A stretch of 64,000 nucleotides of DNA from positions 144,821 through 208,820 of the forward strand of contig VXML01000034.1 of NCBI GenBank assembly GCA_009841115.1, written 5' to 3'. Position 1 is the first letter of the stretch; each line of letters starts with the position of its first letter. The translations under genes were made by a program, and so were the position numbers. Shown piece by piece: positions 1-8,109 of this stretch. Source of the DNA: Gemmatimonadota bacterium (GTDB lineage Bacteria; Latescibacterota; UBA2968; UBA8231). The notes beneath the pieces were generated by a model that was given only the letters and a program-made list of their open reading frames with translations, had not been told where the DNA came from and ran no database searches.

Positions 1-2269
1 CCACGCCATCAAACGAAAGACCCGCAGGCAACTCCCCTTCCAAACTATACGTCAAACCGTTATTCCCACCTGCCGCCTCCGGCAAACCTAAGCTCACCTC
101 ATTGCCCGCCGTGTATAGCTGGTCGTCTACGACCTGAGCGTGGAAGCTGGGCATCCCATGCACCACGATCGTAAAGACTAAAGCCTCGGGTGCATCGCCA
201 TCCTGATCCATCACCTGATACGTCAACGGATAGCCTTCGCTCTCAGCAGCATACGTCGCATCCGCATCCAGCGTACCCGAAATCGTCCGCGTCGCACCAT
301 CATAGCTCAGACCCTCCGGCAACTCCCCGACCAACTCATACGTCACCTCGCCGTTGCCGCCCGAAGCCGACGGCAACACCCAAGGATCAATCGTCTGCCC
401 TTCGGCAAAGGTGACTTGCTCCGACACGGTTTCGTCGAAGCGAGGGATACCATTCACCCGAATCGTGAACACCAACGGGGCCGGCTCTTCGCCATCAACA
501 TCTGCTACCCGATACGTCACCGTATACCCGTCAAAGGTATACCACGCAAACTCCGGCAGATCACCCGAAATAGTCCGAGTCCCCGGATCAAACGACAGAC
601 CCGCAGGCAACTCCCCGTCCAAGCGATACGTCCGCGCCACGTTCCCACCTTCTGCTTCTGGCAACTCTAAGCTCACCGCATCACCCGCCATATACTGCGG
701 ATCTTCCTGCTCCTGGACGAAACTGGGAATACCATTCACCCGAATCGAGAAGGTCAACGTCACAGCATCGCCATCCACATCTGTCACCCGATACGTGAAC
801 GCATAGGACTCATCATAGGTCACATCCGTCGGCGGCGTACCCGAAATCGTCCGAGCCACGCCATCAAACGAAAGACCCGCAGGCAACTCCCCTTCCAAAC
901 TATACGTCAACGCTACATTCCCACCTTCCGCCTCCGGCAAACCTAAGCTCACCTCATTGCCCGCCTCGTACAGATGATCTTCCTCCTCCCGGACGAAGCT
1001 GGGCATAGCAGCTATCACAATCGTGAAGGTCAACTCAGCCGAATCGCCATCGGAATCCTCCGCCCGATACGTGAACGGATATGACTCGTCATACAACACA
1101 TCAGCCGGCGGCGTACCCGAAATCATCCGAGTCGCCGGATCAAACGACAGGCCGTCAGGCAATTCCCCGATCAAGCTATACGTCAGAGGATCGGTGGACC
1201 GACCCACTGGCAACTCCCAAGGCTGTTTTATCTCTTCGCCTGCCGTAAAGGTTGTTTGACGCGCAGCAACCGCCGCGAAGGTCAACTCTACATAGATCGT
1301 AAAGGTCAATTCCTCGGCGTCGCTCTCCTCCATATTGGTATCGGAATCTTCCACCCGGTAGGTCATTTCATACGTCCCGGCTATGGTCGGCGTACCCGAA
1401 AGCGTCCGAGATGCGGCATCAAATACCAGACCCTCCGGCAACTCCCCGACCAAGCTAGATGACATAGATGACAAGCTATATCTCGGAGGTTCCTCATACT
1501 CTCCCACCGAAGCCGGAGGCAATTCCAGAACTCCTATATCATCGCCTGTCCGGTACGACTGATCAGGAACCGTCGCCCCCTCAAAGCTCGGCCTTGTATC
1601 GACTTCTAGCTCGAATGTCAACGTAGCCGTATCGCCGTCGGCATCCGTTACTTCGTAGGTCATCAAGGAAATAGCCACTTCCGAAGGGGTCCCCGAAAGC
1701 GTCCGAGTCGCCGGATCAAATGCCAATCCCGGCGGCACGGGCCTCAAGCTATAAGTCAAGCCCCCGTTACCGCCCGAAGCGGCAGGTAACTCCAGACCCT
1801 CTATCGCCACCTCGTCCGAGAACATCTGATCAGGAACCGTCGCCTCATCAAAGCTCGGAGCTACATCCTCCTCTTCTACTGAAATATTGAATGTCAATGT
1901 GGCAGTAGCACCATCGGCATCCGTTACTTCGTAGACCATCGAGTAAAAGATCTTTTCCGGGAAGGTGACAACATCCGAAGGCGTGCCCGAAAGCGTCCGA
2001 GAAGCGACATCAAACGCCAATCCCGGCGGCAAGGGACTCAGAGCATATGTCAAATCGCCACTGCCACCTGTAGCCTCAGGTAGCCCCAGAGCCTCTATCG
2101 CGACCCCGGCCTCGTACATTTGGTTGGCAACCGTCGCACCGCCAAAGCTCGGCGCATCTTGGGCTTCAGCCTCCGGAGCCAGCATCAAAGTGACCGCCAG
2201 AAAAAGCATACTCAGGCAGGACAGCGCTCTATTCCAAATAAGTTTGTTACTAACTACACAACCGCTCAT
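1..2269 (-). CDS. Secreted giant protein with tandem He_PIG (Ig-like/cadherin-like) repeats, 3' end outside window
   Basis: About 756 codons are visible and the frame is still open at base 1, so the C-terminus lies outside the window. The start is ATG at 2269 with a GGAGGG Shine-Dalgarno 6 bases upstream. Residues 1-37 form a signal peptide (hydrophobic core, then A-E-A before QDAPSF). Seven complete repeats of about 90-105 residues and part of an eighth follow. Each carries the putative-Ig-domain signature LPxGLxFDxxTRTxSGTP, then a strand ending TYxVTDxDGD and TLTF. This is the He_PIG family hallmark, typical of exported adhesins and matrix or surface proteins. Repeat 3 has a short extra SLSSMSS-like insertion near 1455-1480. 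The protein is probably extracellular or cell-surface; the ligand is unknown. It lies downstream of an HNH gene on the same strand. Confidence 0.85.
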   Translation of the reverse strand, partial: MSGCVVSNKLIWNRALSCLSMLFLAVTLMLAPEAEAQDAPSFGGATVANQMYEAGVAIEALGLPEATGGSGDLTYALSPLPPGLAFDVASRTLSGTPSDVVTFPEKIFYSMVYEVTDADGATATLTFNISVEEEDVAPSFDEATVPDQMFSDEVAIEGLELPAASGGNGGLTYSLRPVPPGLAFDPATRTLSGTPSEVAISLMTYEVTDADGDTATLTFELEVDTRPSFEGATVPDQSYRTGDDIGVLELPPASVGEYEEPPRYSLSSMSSSLVGELPEGLVFDAASRTLSGTPTIAGTYEMTYRVEDSDTNMEESDAEELTFTIYVELTFAAVAARQTTFTAGEEIKQPWELPVGRSTDPLTYSLIGELPDGLSFDPATRMISGTPPADVLYDESYPFTYRAEDSDGDSAELTFTIVIAAMPSFVREEEDHLYEAGNEVSLGLPEAEGGNVALTYSLEGELPAGLSFDGVARTISGTPPTDVTYDESYAFTYRVTDVDGDAVTLTFSIRVNGIPSFVQEQEDPQYMAGDAVSLELPEAEGGNVARTYRLDGELPAGLSFDPGTRTISGDLPEFAWYTFDGYTVTYRVADVDGEEPAPLVFTIRVNGIPRFDETVSEQVTFAEGQTIDPWVLPSASGGNGEVTYELVGELPEGLSYDGATRTISGTLDADATYAAESEGYPLTYQVMDQDGDAPEALVFTIVVHGMPSFHAQVVDDQLYTAGNEVSLGLPEAAGGNNGLTYSLEGELPAGLSFDGV
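856..910. repeat. Near-identical DNA repeat within the He_PIG gene (second copy at 1-55)
   Basis: Bases 856-910 are identical to bases 1-55. Similarity continues with scattered differences for about another 90 bases. Both segments encode the GELPAGLSFDGV part of an Ig-like repeat in the same frame, spaced 855 bases apart. That distance is about three domains. It points to recent internal duplication or gene conversion among the repeats. Confidence 0.85.
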
Positions 2270-2290
2270 AATTGACCCTCCAATGAGAGA

Positions 2291-2310
2291 TTTAAGTTTT
2301 AAGTTTAAGT
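2291..2310. repeat. Short TTTAAGT tandem repeat
   Basis: Two perfect copies of TTTAAGT (2291-2297, 2298-2304) are followed by a truncated third copy (2305-2310). They lie in the leader of the He_PIG gene, about 20 bases upstream of its ATG. The repeat overlaps the end of a short leader ORF. No function can be assigned. Confidence 0.6.
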
Positions 2311-2385
2311 TGTAGCGCAACTTTGTGCACTAGACCGCCGCCTCGCCGCTCTAAGGCCGTAACCACCTTCCACCACCGCACTCAT
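2305..2385 (-). CDS. Possible 26-residue leader ORF upstream of the He_PIG gene
   Basis: An ATG at 2385 follows a good ribosome-binding site (AGGGAGAGG, 4-5 bases upstream). It opens 26 codons starting MSAVVEGGYGLRAA and ends with a TAA at 2305. The peptide is arginine-rich and matches no family I know. It sits 35 bases before the secreted repeat protein, so it could be a translated leader. Equally, the ribosome-binding sequence may be coincidental. Reported only because the Shine-Dalgarno is strong. Confidence 0.22.
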   Translation of the reverse strand: MSAVVEGGYGLRAARRRSSAQSCATT

Positions 2386-2550
2386 GGTTCCTCTCCCTTA
2401 GCGACCCTTACAACAATAGCTTAATTGAAGAGCGTGTAGAGAAGCCTGAGATCATTTCACGTACTCACTACAAAATACGCATCTAATATCCAGGATGCAA
2501 GAGGTAGTTTCTAAACTATATGGTCTATCAGCACCTAGCACGCAGAAAGG

Positions 2551-3024
2551 TCAAGATCTTGCAAAAAGAGGAAGATCGTGGCGCAATTCGGCCTCCAACT
2601 TAGAGTGGCAAGAGGGGCAAACCGAAATCAGATGTTCCAGCTTATTGGCCTCTATATTGGAAGAGAAACTGCGATAGGGAATCTTGTGATGTACGTCAAG
2701 CTGGCGCCCAAGTTCCTCTTCACTAACCCCGCATACCTGGCAGATGAAGCTATCGCGCGTCCGCGCTTTTAACGCTTGGAGTTCCCAATTGGCCCCTCGC
2801 CGTTTGGAAGTTGCCCCTAAGCGAACCTTTAACGAGGGCATAGCCTCTGTCCAAGCACGGCGGCAGGACGCGTCGCAAAAGTGCAACTGCGCTTGACCCG
2901 CATACCAAGTAGGCACCTCAATCTCTAGCCGACAGTGCACACAGCGCGTAGCGATCTGCTCACTGTCGCCAGTAGGGCATCGTTCGCCAAAATCAAATCC
3001 CATCTGATCACTAGAAGAAGCCAT
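2551..3024 (-). CDS. HNH endonuclease family protein with N-terminal zinc finger
   Basis: 157 residues. Residues 28-65 hold a CxxC pair (RCVHC) and an FCDxxC pair, which look like a small zinc-ribbon or treble-clef module. Residues 94-145 carry the HNH nuclease core: CQVCG, then LDVHHKIPY (the catalytic His pair), Asn in the middle, and CPSCH closing the second zinc pair. HNH proteins of this size include restriction, homing and phage-packaging nucleases, and this standalone form cannot be assigned further. It lies 166 bases upstream of the leader ORF of the He_PIG gene, on the same strand. No methylase or other restriction gene is adjacent. Confidence 0.8.
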   Translation of the reverse strand: MASSSDQMGFDFGERCPTGDSEQIATRCVHCRLEIEVPTWYAGQAQLHFCDASCRRAWTEAMPSLKVRLGATSKRRGANWELQALKARTRDSFICQVCGVSEEELGRQLDVHHKIPYRSFSSNIEANKLEHLISVCPSCHSKLEAELRHDLPLFARS

Positions 3025-3101
3025 GATAAGACCACAGGGCTAGCTCTATGCGGGGCTCCATTTCGTTCTGGCCTTCGCTAGCCTCTTTTTGAAGACCCGC
3101 C

Positions 3102-3130
3102 TTGCCCCTTCTCCCCACTTCTTATATATT
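3102..3130 (+). promoter_or_regulatory. Candidate sigma-70 promoter for rpsT
   Basis: TTGCCC (3102-3107), a 17-base spacer and TATATT (3125-3130) lie 28 bases upstream of the rpsT start in an AT-rich stretch. The -10 fits well and the -35 only moderately. Confidence 0.4.
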
Positions 3131-3157
3131 TAATAATTTTATTGAAGGAGCGCAAAA

Positions 3158-3412
3158 TTGCCCAAACTCAAGTCTGCCAAGAAGCACCAAATTACTAGTG
3201 CCAAAGCCTACGTACGCAACCGCGCAATCCGCTCGCGGATGCGTACGGCCCTCAAGAAAGTCCGTCAAGCTCCGGACAAAGCCTCGGCCGAAACCGCTCT
3301 ACAGGCAGCGGTCTCGATCATTGACAGGACCAACAACAAGGGCATTATCCATAAAAATGCCGCCGCCCGCTACAAGTCGCGGTTGAACCGGCTCGTGCAG
3401 ACGATAGCCTGA
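3158..3412 (+). CDS. rpsT: 30S ribosomal protein S20
   Basis: 84 residues, the usual S20 length. It is rich in Lys and Arg, with the family pattern MPKLKSAKK at the N-terminus and a central KGIIHKNAAARYKSRL segment. S20 binds 16S rRNA early in 30S subunit assembly. The start codon is TTG at 3158, chosen because GAAGGAG lies 7 bases upstream and the protein then begins at the conserved position. Rare start codons are common for rpsT and may help autoregulation, as known in E. coli. The gene is monocistronic here, convergent with cysK (7 bases between stops). Confidence 0.96.
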   Translation: MPKLKSAKKHQITSAKAYVRNRAIRSRMRTALKKVRQAPDKASAETALQAAVSIIDRTNNKGIIHKNAAARYKSRLNRLVQTIA

Positions 3413-3419
3413 TGGTCCC

Positions 3420-4337
3420 TCATTCAAAGGCGCGAGTACTCAAGTAGCGCAATCCGCTGTCGCAGAGGATCGTCACGACCCGAGCATTTCTGCCCATCTC
3501 GCGAGCGATTTGGGCGGCGATATAGGCGTTAGCCCCTGCTGAAATCCCCACCAAAAGTCCTTCCTCTCGCGCCAAGCGGCGGGCCATTTCATACGCGTCG
3601 TCGTCGGTAATGACCCGCACCTCGTCGATAACTTCGCGGTTGAGAATTGGCGGTACAAAACCCGCGCCAATACCCTCTATATAACTGAATCCAGCTCTCC
3701 CGCCTGAAAGTACGGGCGACCCGGCAGGCTCGACGGCGATGACCCGCACTGTGGACAGAGCTTCCTTGAGTACTTCGCCGACACCAGTCAACGATCCCCC
3801 AGTACCCACCCCCGCCACAAAGGCATCGATTCGGCCATCTAGCTGTTCTATGATCTCACGGCCGGTCGTGCGGCGGTGTATTTCGGGGTTCGCTGCATTC
3901 ATAAACTGCTGTGGCAAAAAGTAATCTGGATGCTCGCGCTTGAGTTCAAGCGCTTTATCGATAGCGCCGCGCATACCCTCGGCCGCTGGCGTCAACACAA
4001 CTTCGGCACCGTAAGCCTGCATCTGCAAGCGGCGCTCGCGGCTAGCAGTGTCAAACATGGTGACGATGAGCTTGTAGCCCTTGTAGGCAGCCACCATGGC
4101 CAAGCCAATGCCGGTATTGCCGCTAGTGGGCTCAATGATCGTGCCGCCCTTGGCCAGCAGTCCCTGCTCTTCGGCAGCTTCGATCATCGCTAAAGCGATG
4201 CGGTCCTTGACACTACCGCCCGGATTGGTCGCCTCCAACTTGCCCCACACCTCGGCGGCATCCTCCCCGACTACTCGGCTGAGGCGGACCATAGGCGTAG
4301 CCCCGATTAACTCCAGCACATTATGGGCGCGTTTCAT
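3420..4337 (-). CDS. cysK: Cysteine synthase A-type (O-acetylserine sulfhydrylase)
   Basis: 305 residues. A fold-type II PLP enzyme: Lys44 in GGSVKDR forms the Schiff base, PTSGNTG binds the substrate carboxylate, and GVGTGGSLTG binds the PLP phosphate. The family joins O-acetylserine (or a related activated serine) to sulfide to make cysteine. It is the last gene of a four-gene minus-strand operon, 38 bases after the sulfur-carrier gene. The operon also begins with a second synthase (5229-6149), so the two copies probably differ in sulfur donor or activated-serine substrate. Which one uses the carrier protein cannot be read from sequence. Confidence 0.92.
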   Translation of the reverse strand: MKRAHNVLELIGATPMVRLSRVVGEDAAEVWGKLEATNPGGSVKDRIALAMIEAAEEQGLLAKGGTIIEPTSGNTGIGLAMVAAYKGYKLIVTMFDTASRERRLQMQAYGAEVVLTPAAEGMRGAIDKALELKREHPDYFLPQQFMNAANPEIHRRTTGREIIEQLDGRIDAFVAGVGTGGSLTGVGEVLKEALSTVRVIAVEPAGSPVLSGGRAGFSYIEGIGAGFVPPILNREVIDEVRVITDDDAYEMARRLAREEGLLVGISAGANAYIAAQIAREMGRNARVVTILCDSGLRYLSTRAFE

Positions 4338-4375
4338 CCTGCACCAAACCTAACGCCAACCGCCTGTGCTAGCCC

Positions 4376-4654
4376 TCAACTGCCGCCAGCAATGGCCGGG
4401 ACGATAGAGACGCTGTCACCGTCGTTAAGGGGTGTGTCCTTGCCGTCGAGGAAGCGAATATCTTCGTCGTTGACGAAAATATTGACATAGCGGCGTATCT
4501 CGCCCCTCTCGTCGAGTAGTTTATCGGCCAAGCCCTCGTAGGAGCCGTCGAGACCATCTACCAACTCGCTAATAGTCCCTGCCTCCAACTCGACCTCGGC
4601 CTGATTGTGGGTCAATTTCCGCAACGGCGTGGGAATGTGAACAGTAACCGGCAT
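4376..4654 (-). CDS. cysO: CysO/MoaD-like sulfur carrier protein ending in Gly-Gly-Ser
   Basis: 92 residues, beta-grasp ubiquitin-like. The start was set at the ATG at 4654, because GGAGG lies 5 bases upstream and the protein then begins MPVTVHIPTPLR, matching Mycobacterium CysO. An in-frame ATG at 4666 would add four residues. Recognisable core: YVNIFVNDEDIRFLDG and LNDGDSVSIVPAIAGG. In CysO the C-terminal Gly-Gly is turned into a thiocarboxylate that delivers sulfur to CysM. Here one extra Ser follows Gly-Gly, which would have to be clipped before activation. The neighbouring JAMM protease is an obvious candidate for that and for releasing cysteine from the carrier. Confidence 0.88.
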   Translation of the reverse strand: MPVTVHIPTPLRKLTHNQAEVELEAGTISELVDGLDGSYEGLADKLLDERGEIRRYVNIFVNDEDIRFLDGKDTPLNDGDSVSIVPAIAGGS

Positions 4655-4721
4655 TTCATCCTCCATGTGGTAGTTTGAGCGGCTCCACCGCCCGCATTCT
4701 ATTTATTCAATAGTGGCTCTA

Positions 4722-5216
4722 CTAAACTATTTCAACACCCGTTTCGGCGTAGTGGCTGCCGTCCCAAGCAAAACATTTGTAGCCTTGCACTTTCCGCTGG
4801 CCACCCGTCTCCTCGCCATAGACTGAAAGCACCAGATACATCGCGTCCGGGTCATCCGGGTCGTCACCGGCTTCTCGGCTGTTGAATATCCAAGTGCGCC
4901 TTTCGTCTTCGGCCGAAAAATAGGCCGCGCAATCAATGTGGGAATGGTAGCAACCCGAGACCCGACCACCGGCTTTTTCAGCCGCCTCCGCGATGCGTAG
5001 CTGCTCGCCGGCGTCAATCAGATAGGCCGTTCTTGCATCGCGAGGATAGCGCTTAGAGTCTTCTTCATGCCGCTGCTGCTGTACATTAGTACAAGCATGG
5101 GCAACGGACACCCCACTCGGCACCTTCTCCACCAACAGACCGCAACACTCGTGTGGGTACCCGGCCAAGGCTTGGACGCAAATCCGATCAAAGTCCTCTC
5201 GGGCGATGCGCAGCAT
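4722..5216 (-). CDS. mec: JAMM/MPN+ metalloprotease (Mec-like)
   Basis: 164 residues. The full JAMM zinc motif is visible: Glu23 (PHECCG), then His91-x-His93, seven residues, Ser101, two residues and Asp104 (SAED). Bacterial members such as mycobacterial Mec hydrolyse the bond between CysO and newly made cysteine. QbsD-like members trim residues after Gly-Gly of a sulfur carrier. It sits 12 bases after cysM and about 67 bases before the carrier gene, so both roles are plausible. It probably acts in the cytoplasm, as no signal peptide is seen. Confidence 0.9.
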   Translation of the reverse strand: MLRIAREDFDRICVQALAGYPHECCGLLVEKVPSGVSVAHACTNVQQQRHEEDSKRYPRDARTAYLIDAGEQLRIAEAAEKAGGRVSGCYHSHIDCAAYFSAEDERRTWIFNSREAGDDPDDPDAMYLVLSVYGEETGGQRKVQGYKCFAWDGSHYAETGVEIV

Positions 5217-5228
5217 TCAGCCATTCCT

Positions 5229-6149
5229 TCACTTAGTAACGCCCTCAAAGGCCAGTCGCCACATAGGAGTACTCATGTACTTGTCACCGCCATCGCAAAA
5301 TATCGTCACCACCACCCCCGTATCTAGCTGACGAGCAACTTCCAGCGCGGCCCAATAAGCTCCACCCGAAGATTGGCCGACGAGAATCCCCTGCTCGATC
5401 GGCAGACGCAGTGCCGTATCATAAGCATCATCGGTATCTATCGGCATTTTGTAGTCGAGAAGCGTCTCGTCGTAGATACCAGGGACAATTGAACTTTCCA
5501 TGTGTTTAAGGCCCTCAATGCCGTGAAACGGCTCGGCTGGCTCAGCAGCAATGATCTGGGTCGCCGGATTGAATTTTCTAAGACCTCGACCAGTGCCCAT
5601 CAGGGTACCGCTGGTACCGATAGTGGCAACAAAATGAGTAACTCGACCTTGGGTCTGCTCCCAGATTTCGGGCGCAGTGGTATCGCGATGGGCGTACCAA
5701 TTCGCGGGATTGTTGTATTGGTCGGGTTTGAAGTACCGGTCGGGGTCGGCTTCGTATATCCGCCGCGCTTCCCGTATAGCTCCGTCAGAAAGTTCCCCTG
5801 GGTCGGTGTACACCACTTCGGCACCATAGGCGGCGAGAATGGCCTTGCGCTCGCGACTAACATTGGCCGGCATGGCCAATGTTACCCGATAGCCTTTAGC
5901 AGCACCGATCATAGCGTAGGCAATGCCAGTATTTCCAGAAGTGGAATCCAAAATGACCTTGCCCGGCCCCAGCGACCCGTCCTGCTCGCCATCCTCGATC
6001 ATCCGTCGCGCTGGCCGGTCCTTGACCGACCCCCCAGGATTGAAAAACTCCAGCTTGGCATACACTTCCACCTTTGGTGGAATCGCCGGATCCCTCAGCC
6101 GCAAAAGCGGCGTATCACCAATCTGCTCGACGACCGATAGGCCAATCAC
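5229..6149 (-). CDS. cysM: Cysteine synthase B-type (CysM-like PLP enzyme)
   Basis: 306 residues, starting with GTG at 6149 behind GAGGGGAGA. PLP-binding Lys43 lies in PGGSVKDR, TSGNTG and GTSGTLMG are intact, and the C-terminal half has the EGLKHMESSIVPGIYD loop. This loop in mycobacterial CysM contains Arg220, needed for O-phosphoserine. Here the aligned residue appears to be Lys, so donor specificity is uncertain. It is the first gene of the operon cysM-mec-cysO-cysK, whose order mirrors the known carrier-dependent cysteine route. Reaction: activated serine plus thiocarboxylated carrier (or sulfide) gives cysteine. Confidence 0.88.
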   Translation of the reverse strand: MIGLSVVEQIGDTPLLRLRDPAIPPKVEVYAKLEFFNPGGSVKDRPARRMIEDGEQDGSLGPGKVILDSTSGNTGIAYAMIGAAKGYRVTLAMPANVSRERKAILAAYGAEVVYTDPGELSDGAIREARRIYEADPDRYFKPDQYNNPANWYAHRDTTAPEIWEQTQGRVTHFVATIGTSGTLMGTGRGLRKFNPATQIIAAEPAEPFHGIEGLKHMESSIVPGIYDETLLDYKMPIDTDDAYDTALRLPIEQGILVGQSSGGAYWAALEVARQLDTGVVVTIFCDGGDKYMSTPMWRLAFEGVTK

Positions 6150-6211
6150 AAAAATCTCCCCTCACGATTAAAAGAACCAAAATCCACGATGTCAACCAAC
6201 CCGGTCCTTTC

Positions 6212-6240
6212 TTGACACTCTCCAAACTGCATTCTATTTT
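6212..6240 (+). promoter_or_regulatory. Sigma-70-type promoter of aspS
   Basis: A perfect TTGACA (6212-6217), a 17-base spacer and TATTTT (6235-6240) lie 47 bases upstream of the aspS start, in the 138-base gap divergent from cysM. Confidence 0.6.
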
Positions 6241-6287
6241 ATTTTGTTTCCCACTTAAAATCCAATTTTATCATTTAGGTGTAACTT

Positions 6288-8072
6288 ATGGAAGAACCGA
6301 GCGCAGACTTAGGCGACTGGGAGCGTACGCACGACTGCGGCACGCTCACAGATAAAGACATCGGTCAGCGCGTCCTGCTAATGGGTTGGGTCTGGCGCCG
6401 CCGTGACCACGGCGGCGTTATTTTTATTGACCTCCGCGACCGCTACGGCATTACCCAAATCGTCTTCAACCCACAGCGCGATCCAATCGCCTACCAACAG
6501 GCCGACCATTTGCGCAGCGAGTACGTCATCGCCGTACAAGGCGAAGTCGAGGCCCGCCCCGAAGGTATGGTCAACCCTCAATTACCCACCGGGGCGATTG
6601 AGGTAAACTGTGATCAACTTCGCCTCCTCAACCGCTGTCAGACCCCACCTTTTCTCATTGAAGACCAAACCGACGCTGGAGAGGAGATTCGGCTCAAGTA
6701 TCGCTATCTGGACCTGCGTCGGCCCCGCGTCCAAGGCAATTTGCTACTCAGGCACCGGGGCTATCAGATCGTGCGCCACCTGCTCGACCAGCGAGGCTTC
6801 ATCGAAGTTGAAACTCCGTTTCTGACCAAGAGCACCCCCGAAGGAGCCCGAGATTATCTCGTCCCCAGTCGAGTACATCCTAGGCATTTTTTCGCTCTGC
6901 CCCAATCACCTCAAACCTACAAACAGCTCTTGATGATCGCCGGCTACGACCGCTACTTCCAGATCGTCAAGTGCTTCCGCGACGAGGATTTGCGAGCCGA
7001 TCGCCAGCCCGAATTTACCCAAATCGATATCGAAATGGCCTTCGTGCGCGAGGAGCACGTCATGGCTATTGCCGAGGATATAACCCGCGCCCTCTTTGCT
7101 GAGTTGCGCCAAATCGAGTTACCCAACCCCTTTCCGCGTCTCACTTATCGCGAAGCCATGGAGCGCTTTGGCTCAGACAAACCCGATCTGCGCTTTGGCT
7201 TAGAACTTAAAGACACAGCGGCGGCAGCGCGCGCTTCCCAATTCCAAGTCTTTCATTCCGTTCTTGACAGTGGTGGTCAAGTTAAAGGCATAAATGCTAA
7301 GGGCTGCAGTGGGTTCTCGCGTGGACAAATTGACGATTTAATCGCCTTCGCCCAAGGATTAGGTGCCAAGGGTCTTAGCTGGATCAAACACACCGACGTC
7401 GGCCTTGAATCCTCCATCGTCAAATTCTTCCCCCAAGCGGCTCAAGGCCTGTTGATCGAGACCCTCGAATCCGCCCCTGGCGACCTAATGCTTTTTGTCG
7501 CCGATCAGCCCAAGCAGGTCCCCCGGATACTTGGAGCACTGCGCTTGGAGTTAGCTCAGCGCCTCTCATTAGTACCCGAGGATTCTTGGCAACCCCTTTG
7601 GGTCAGCCAATTCCCACTGCTAGAACGCGATGAGGAAGCCGACCGCTTTACAGCCGTGCACCACCCCTTCACAGCTCCCTTAGAAGAGGACTTCGCCCTA
7701 TTGGATAGCGCCCCTGCCGACGCTAGGGCGCGAGCCTATGACTTGGTCCTCAACGGCAATGAAATTGCCGGGGGCAGCATGCGAATTTTCCAGCGCTCAG
7801 TACAAACCCGTCTCTTTCAACTCTTAGAAATCGGTGCCGAAGAAGCCGCGACCAAATTCGGTTTCCTCCTAGAAGCACTCGACTATGGAGCCCCGCCACA
7901 CGGTGGTATTGCCTTTGGCTTTGACCGGCTGATCGCCTTGCTCGCCAACGAAGATTCAATTCGCGAAGTCATCGCCTTCCCCAAGACCAATAGGGCCGTG
8001 GGCTTGATGGAAAACGCCCCTTCTTCCGTCGATTTGGGCCAGTTGCGCGAACTGGGTATTCGGTCTGCCTGA
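6288..8072 (+). CDS. aspS: Aspartyl-tRNA synthetase, predicted non-discriminating (Asp/Asn)
   Basis: 594 residues, standard for the bacterial type: N-terminal OB fold, class II catalytic domain (FRDEDLRADRQPEFTQID as motif 2) with the bacterial GAD insertion near residues 285-420, and a C-terminal GIAFGFDRL as motif 3. His41 in RRRDHGG and Gly93 in RPEGMVNP align with His31 and Gly83 of Pseudomonas aeruginosa AspRS. In that enzyme these residues allow charging of both tRNA-Asp and tRNA-Asn; E. coli has Leu and Lys. Such enzymes make Asp-tRNA-Asn that GatCAB amidates. No asnS or gat genes lie in the window. The start is ATG at 6288 with a weak AGGTG upstream. Confidence 0.96.
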   Translation: MEEPSADLGDWERTHDCGTLTDKDIGQRVLLMGWVWRRRDHGGVIFIDLRDRYGITQIVFNPQRDPIAYQQADHLRSEYVIAVQGEVEARPEGMVNPQLPTGAIEVNCDQLRLLNRCQTPPFLIEDQTDAGEEIRLKYRYLDLRRPRVQGNLLLRHRGYQIVRHLLDQRGFIEVETPFLTKSTPEGARDYLVPSRVHPRHFFALPQSPQTYKQLLMIAGYDRYFQIVKCFRDEDLRADRQPEFTQIDIEMAFVREEHVMAIAEDITRALFAELRQIELPNPFPRLTYREAMERFGSDKPDLRFGLELKDTAAAARASQFQVFHSVLDSGGQVKGINAKGCSGFSRGQIDDLIAFAQGLGAKGLSWIKHTDVGLESSIVKFFPQAAQGLLIETLESAPGDLMLFVADQPKQVPRILGALRLELAQRLSLVPEDSWQPLWVSQFPLLERDEEADRFTAVHHPFTAPLEEDFALLDSAPADARARAYDLVLNGNEIAGGSMRIFQRSVQTRLFQLLEIGAEEAATKFGFLLEALDYGAPPHGGIAFGFDRLIALLANEDSIREVIAFPKTNRAVGLMENAPSSVDLGQLRELGIRSA

Positions 8073-8109
8073 AAACTTAACAAGTAGGGTAGATTTTCAC
8101 TTGTACTGC

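Noticed and set aside
354..806. Plus-strand ORF over the He_PIG gene
   Set aside because: Shadow of the minus-strand repeat gene, whose frame is continuous with a signal peptide, RBS and family motif; the plus-strand product has no recognisable features.
1..2200. Regularly spaced repeats considered as a CRISPR or satellite array
   Set aside because: The repeats are about 285 bases, in frame, and encode protein domains; no short palindromic repeats or unique spacers of CRISPR size.
5502..6140. 212-codon plus-strand ORF opposite cysM
   Set aside because: Mirror of a well-defined PLP enzyme; low-complexity composition and no family resemblance.
6150..6287. Possible riboswitch in the cysM-aspS divergent region
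   Set aside because: AT-rich and too short on either side; no recognisable SAM, T-box or other aptamer pattern.
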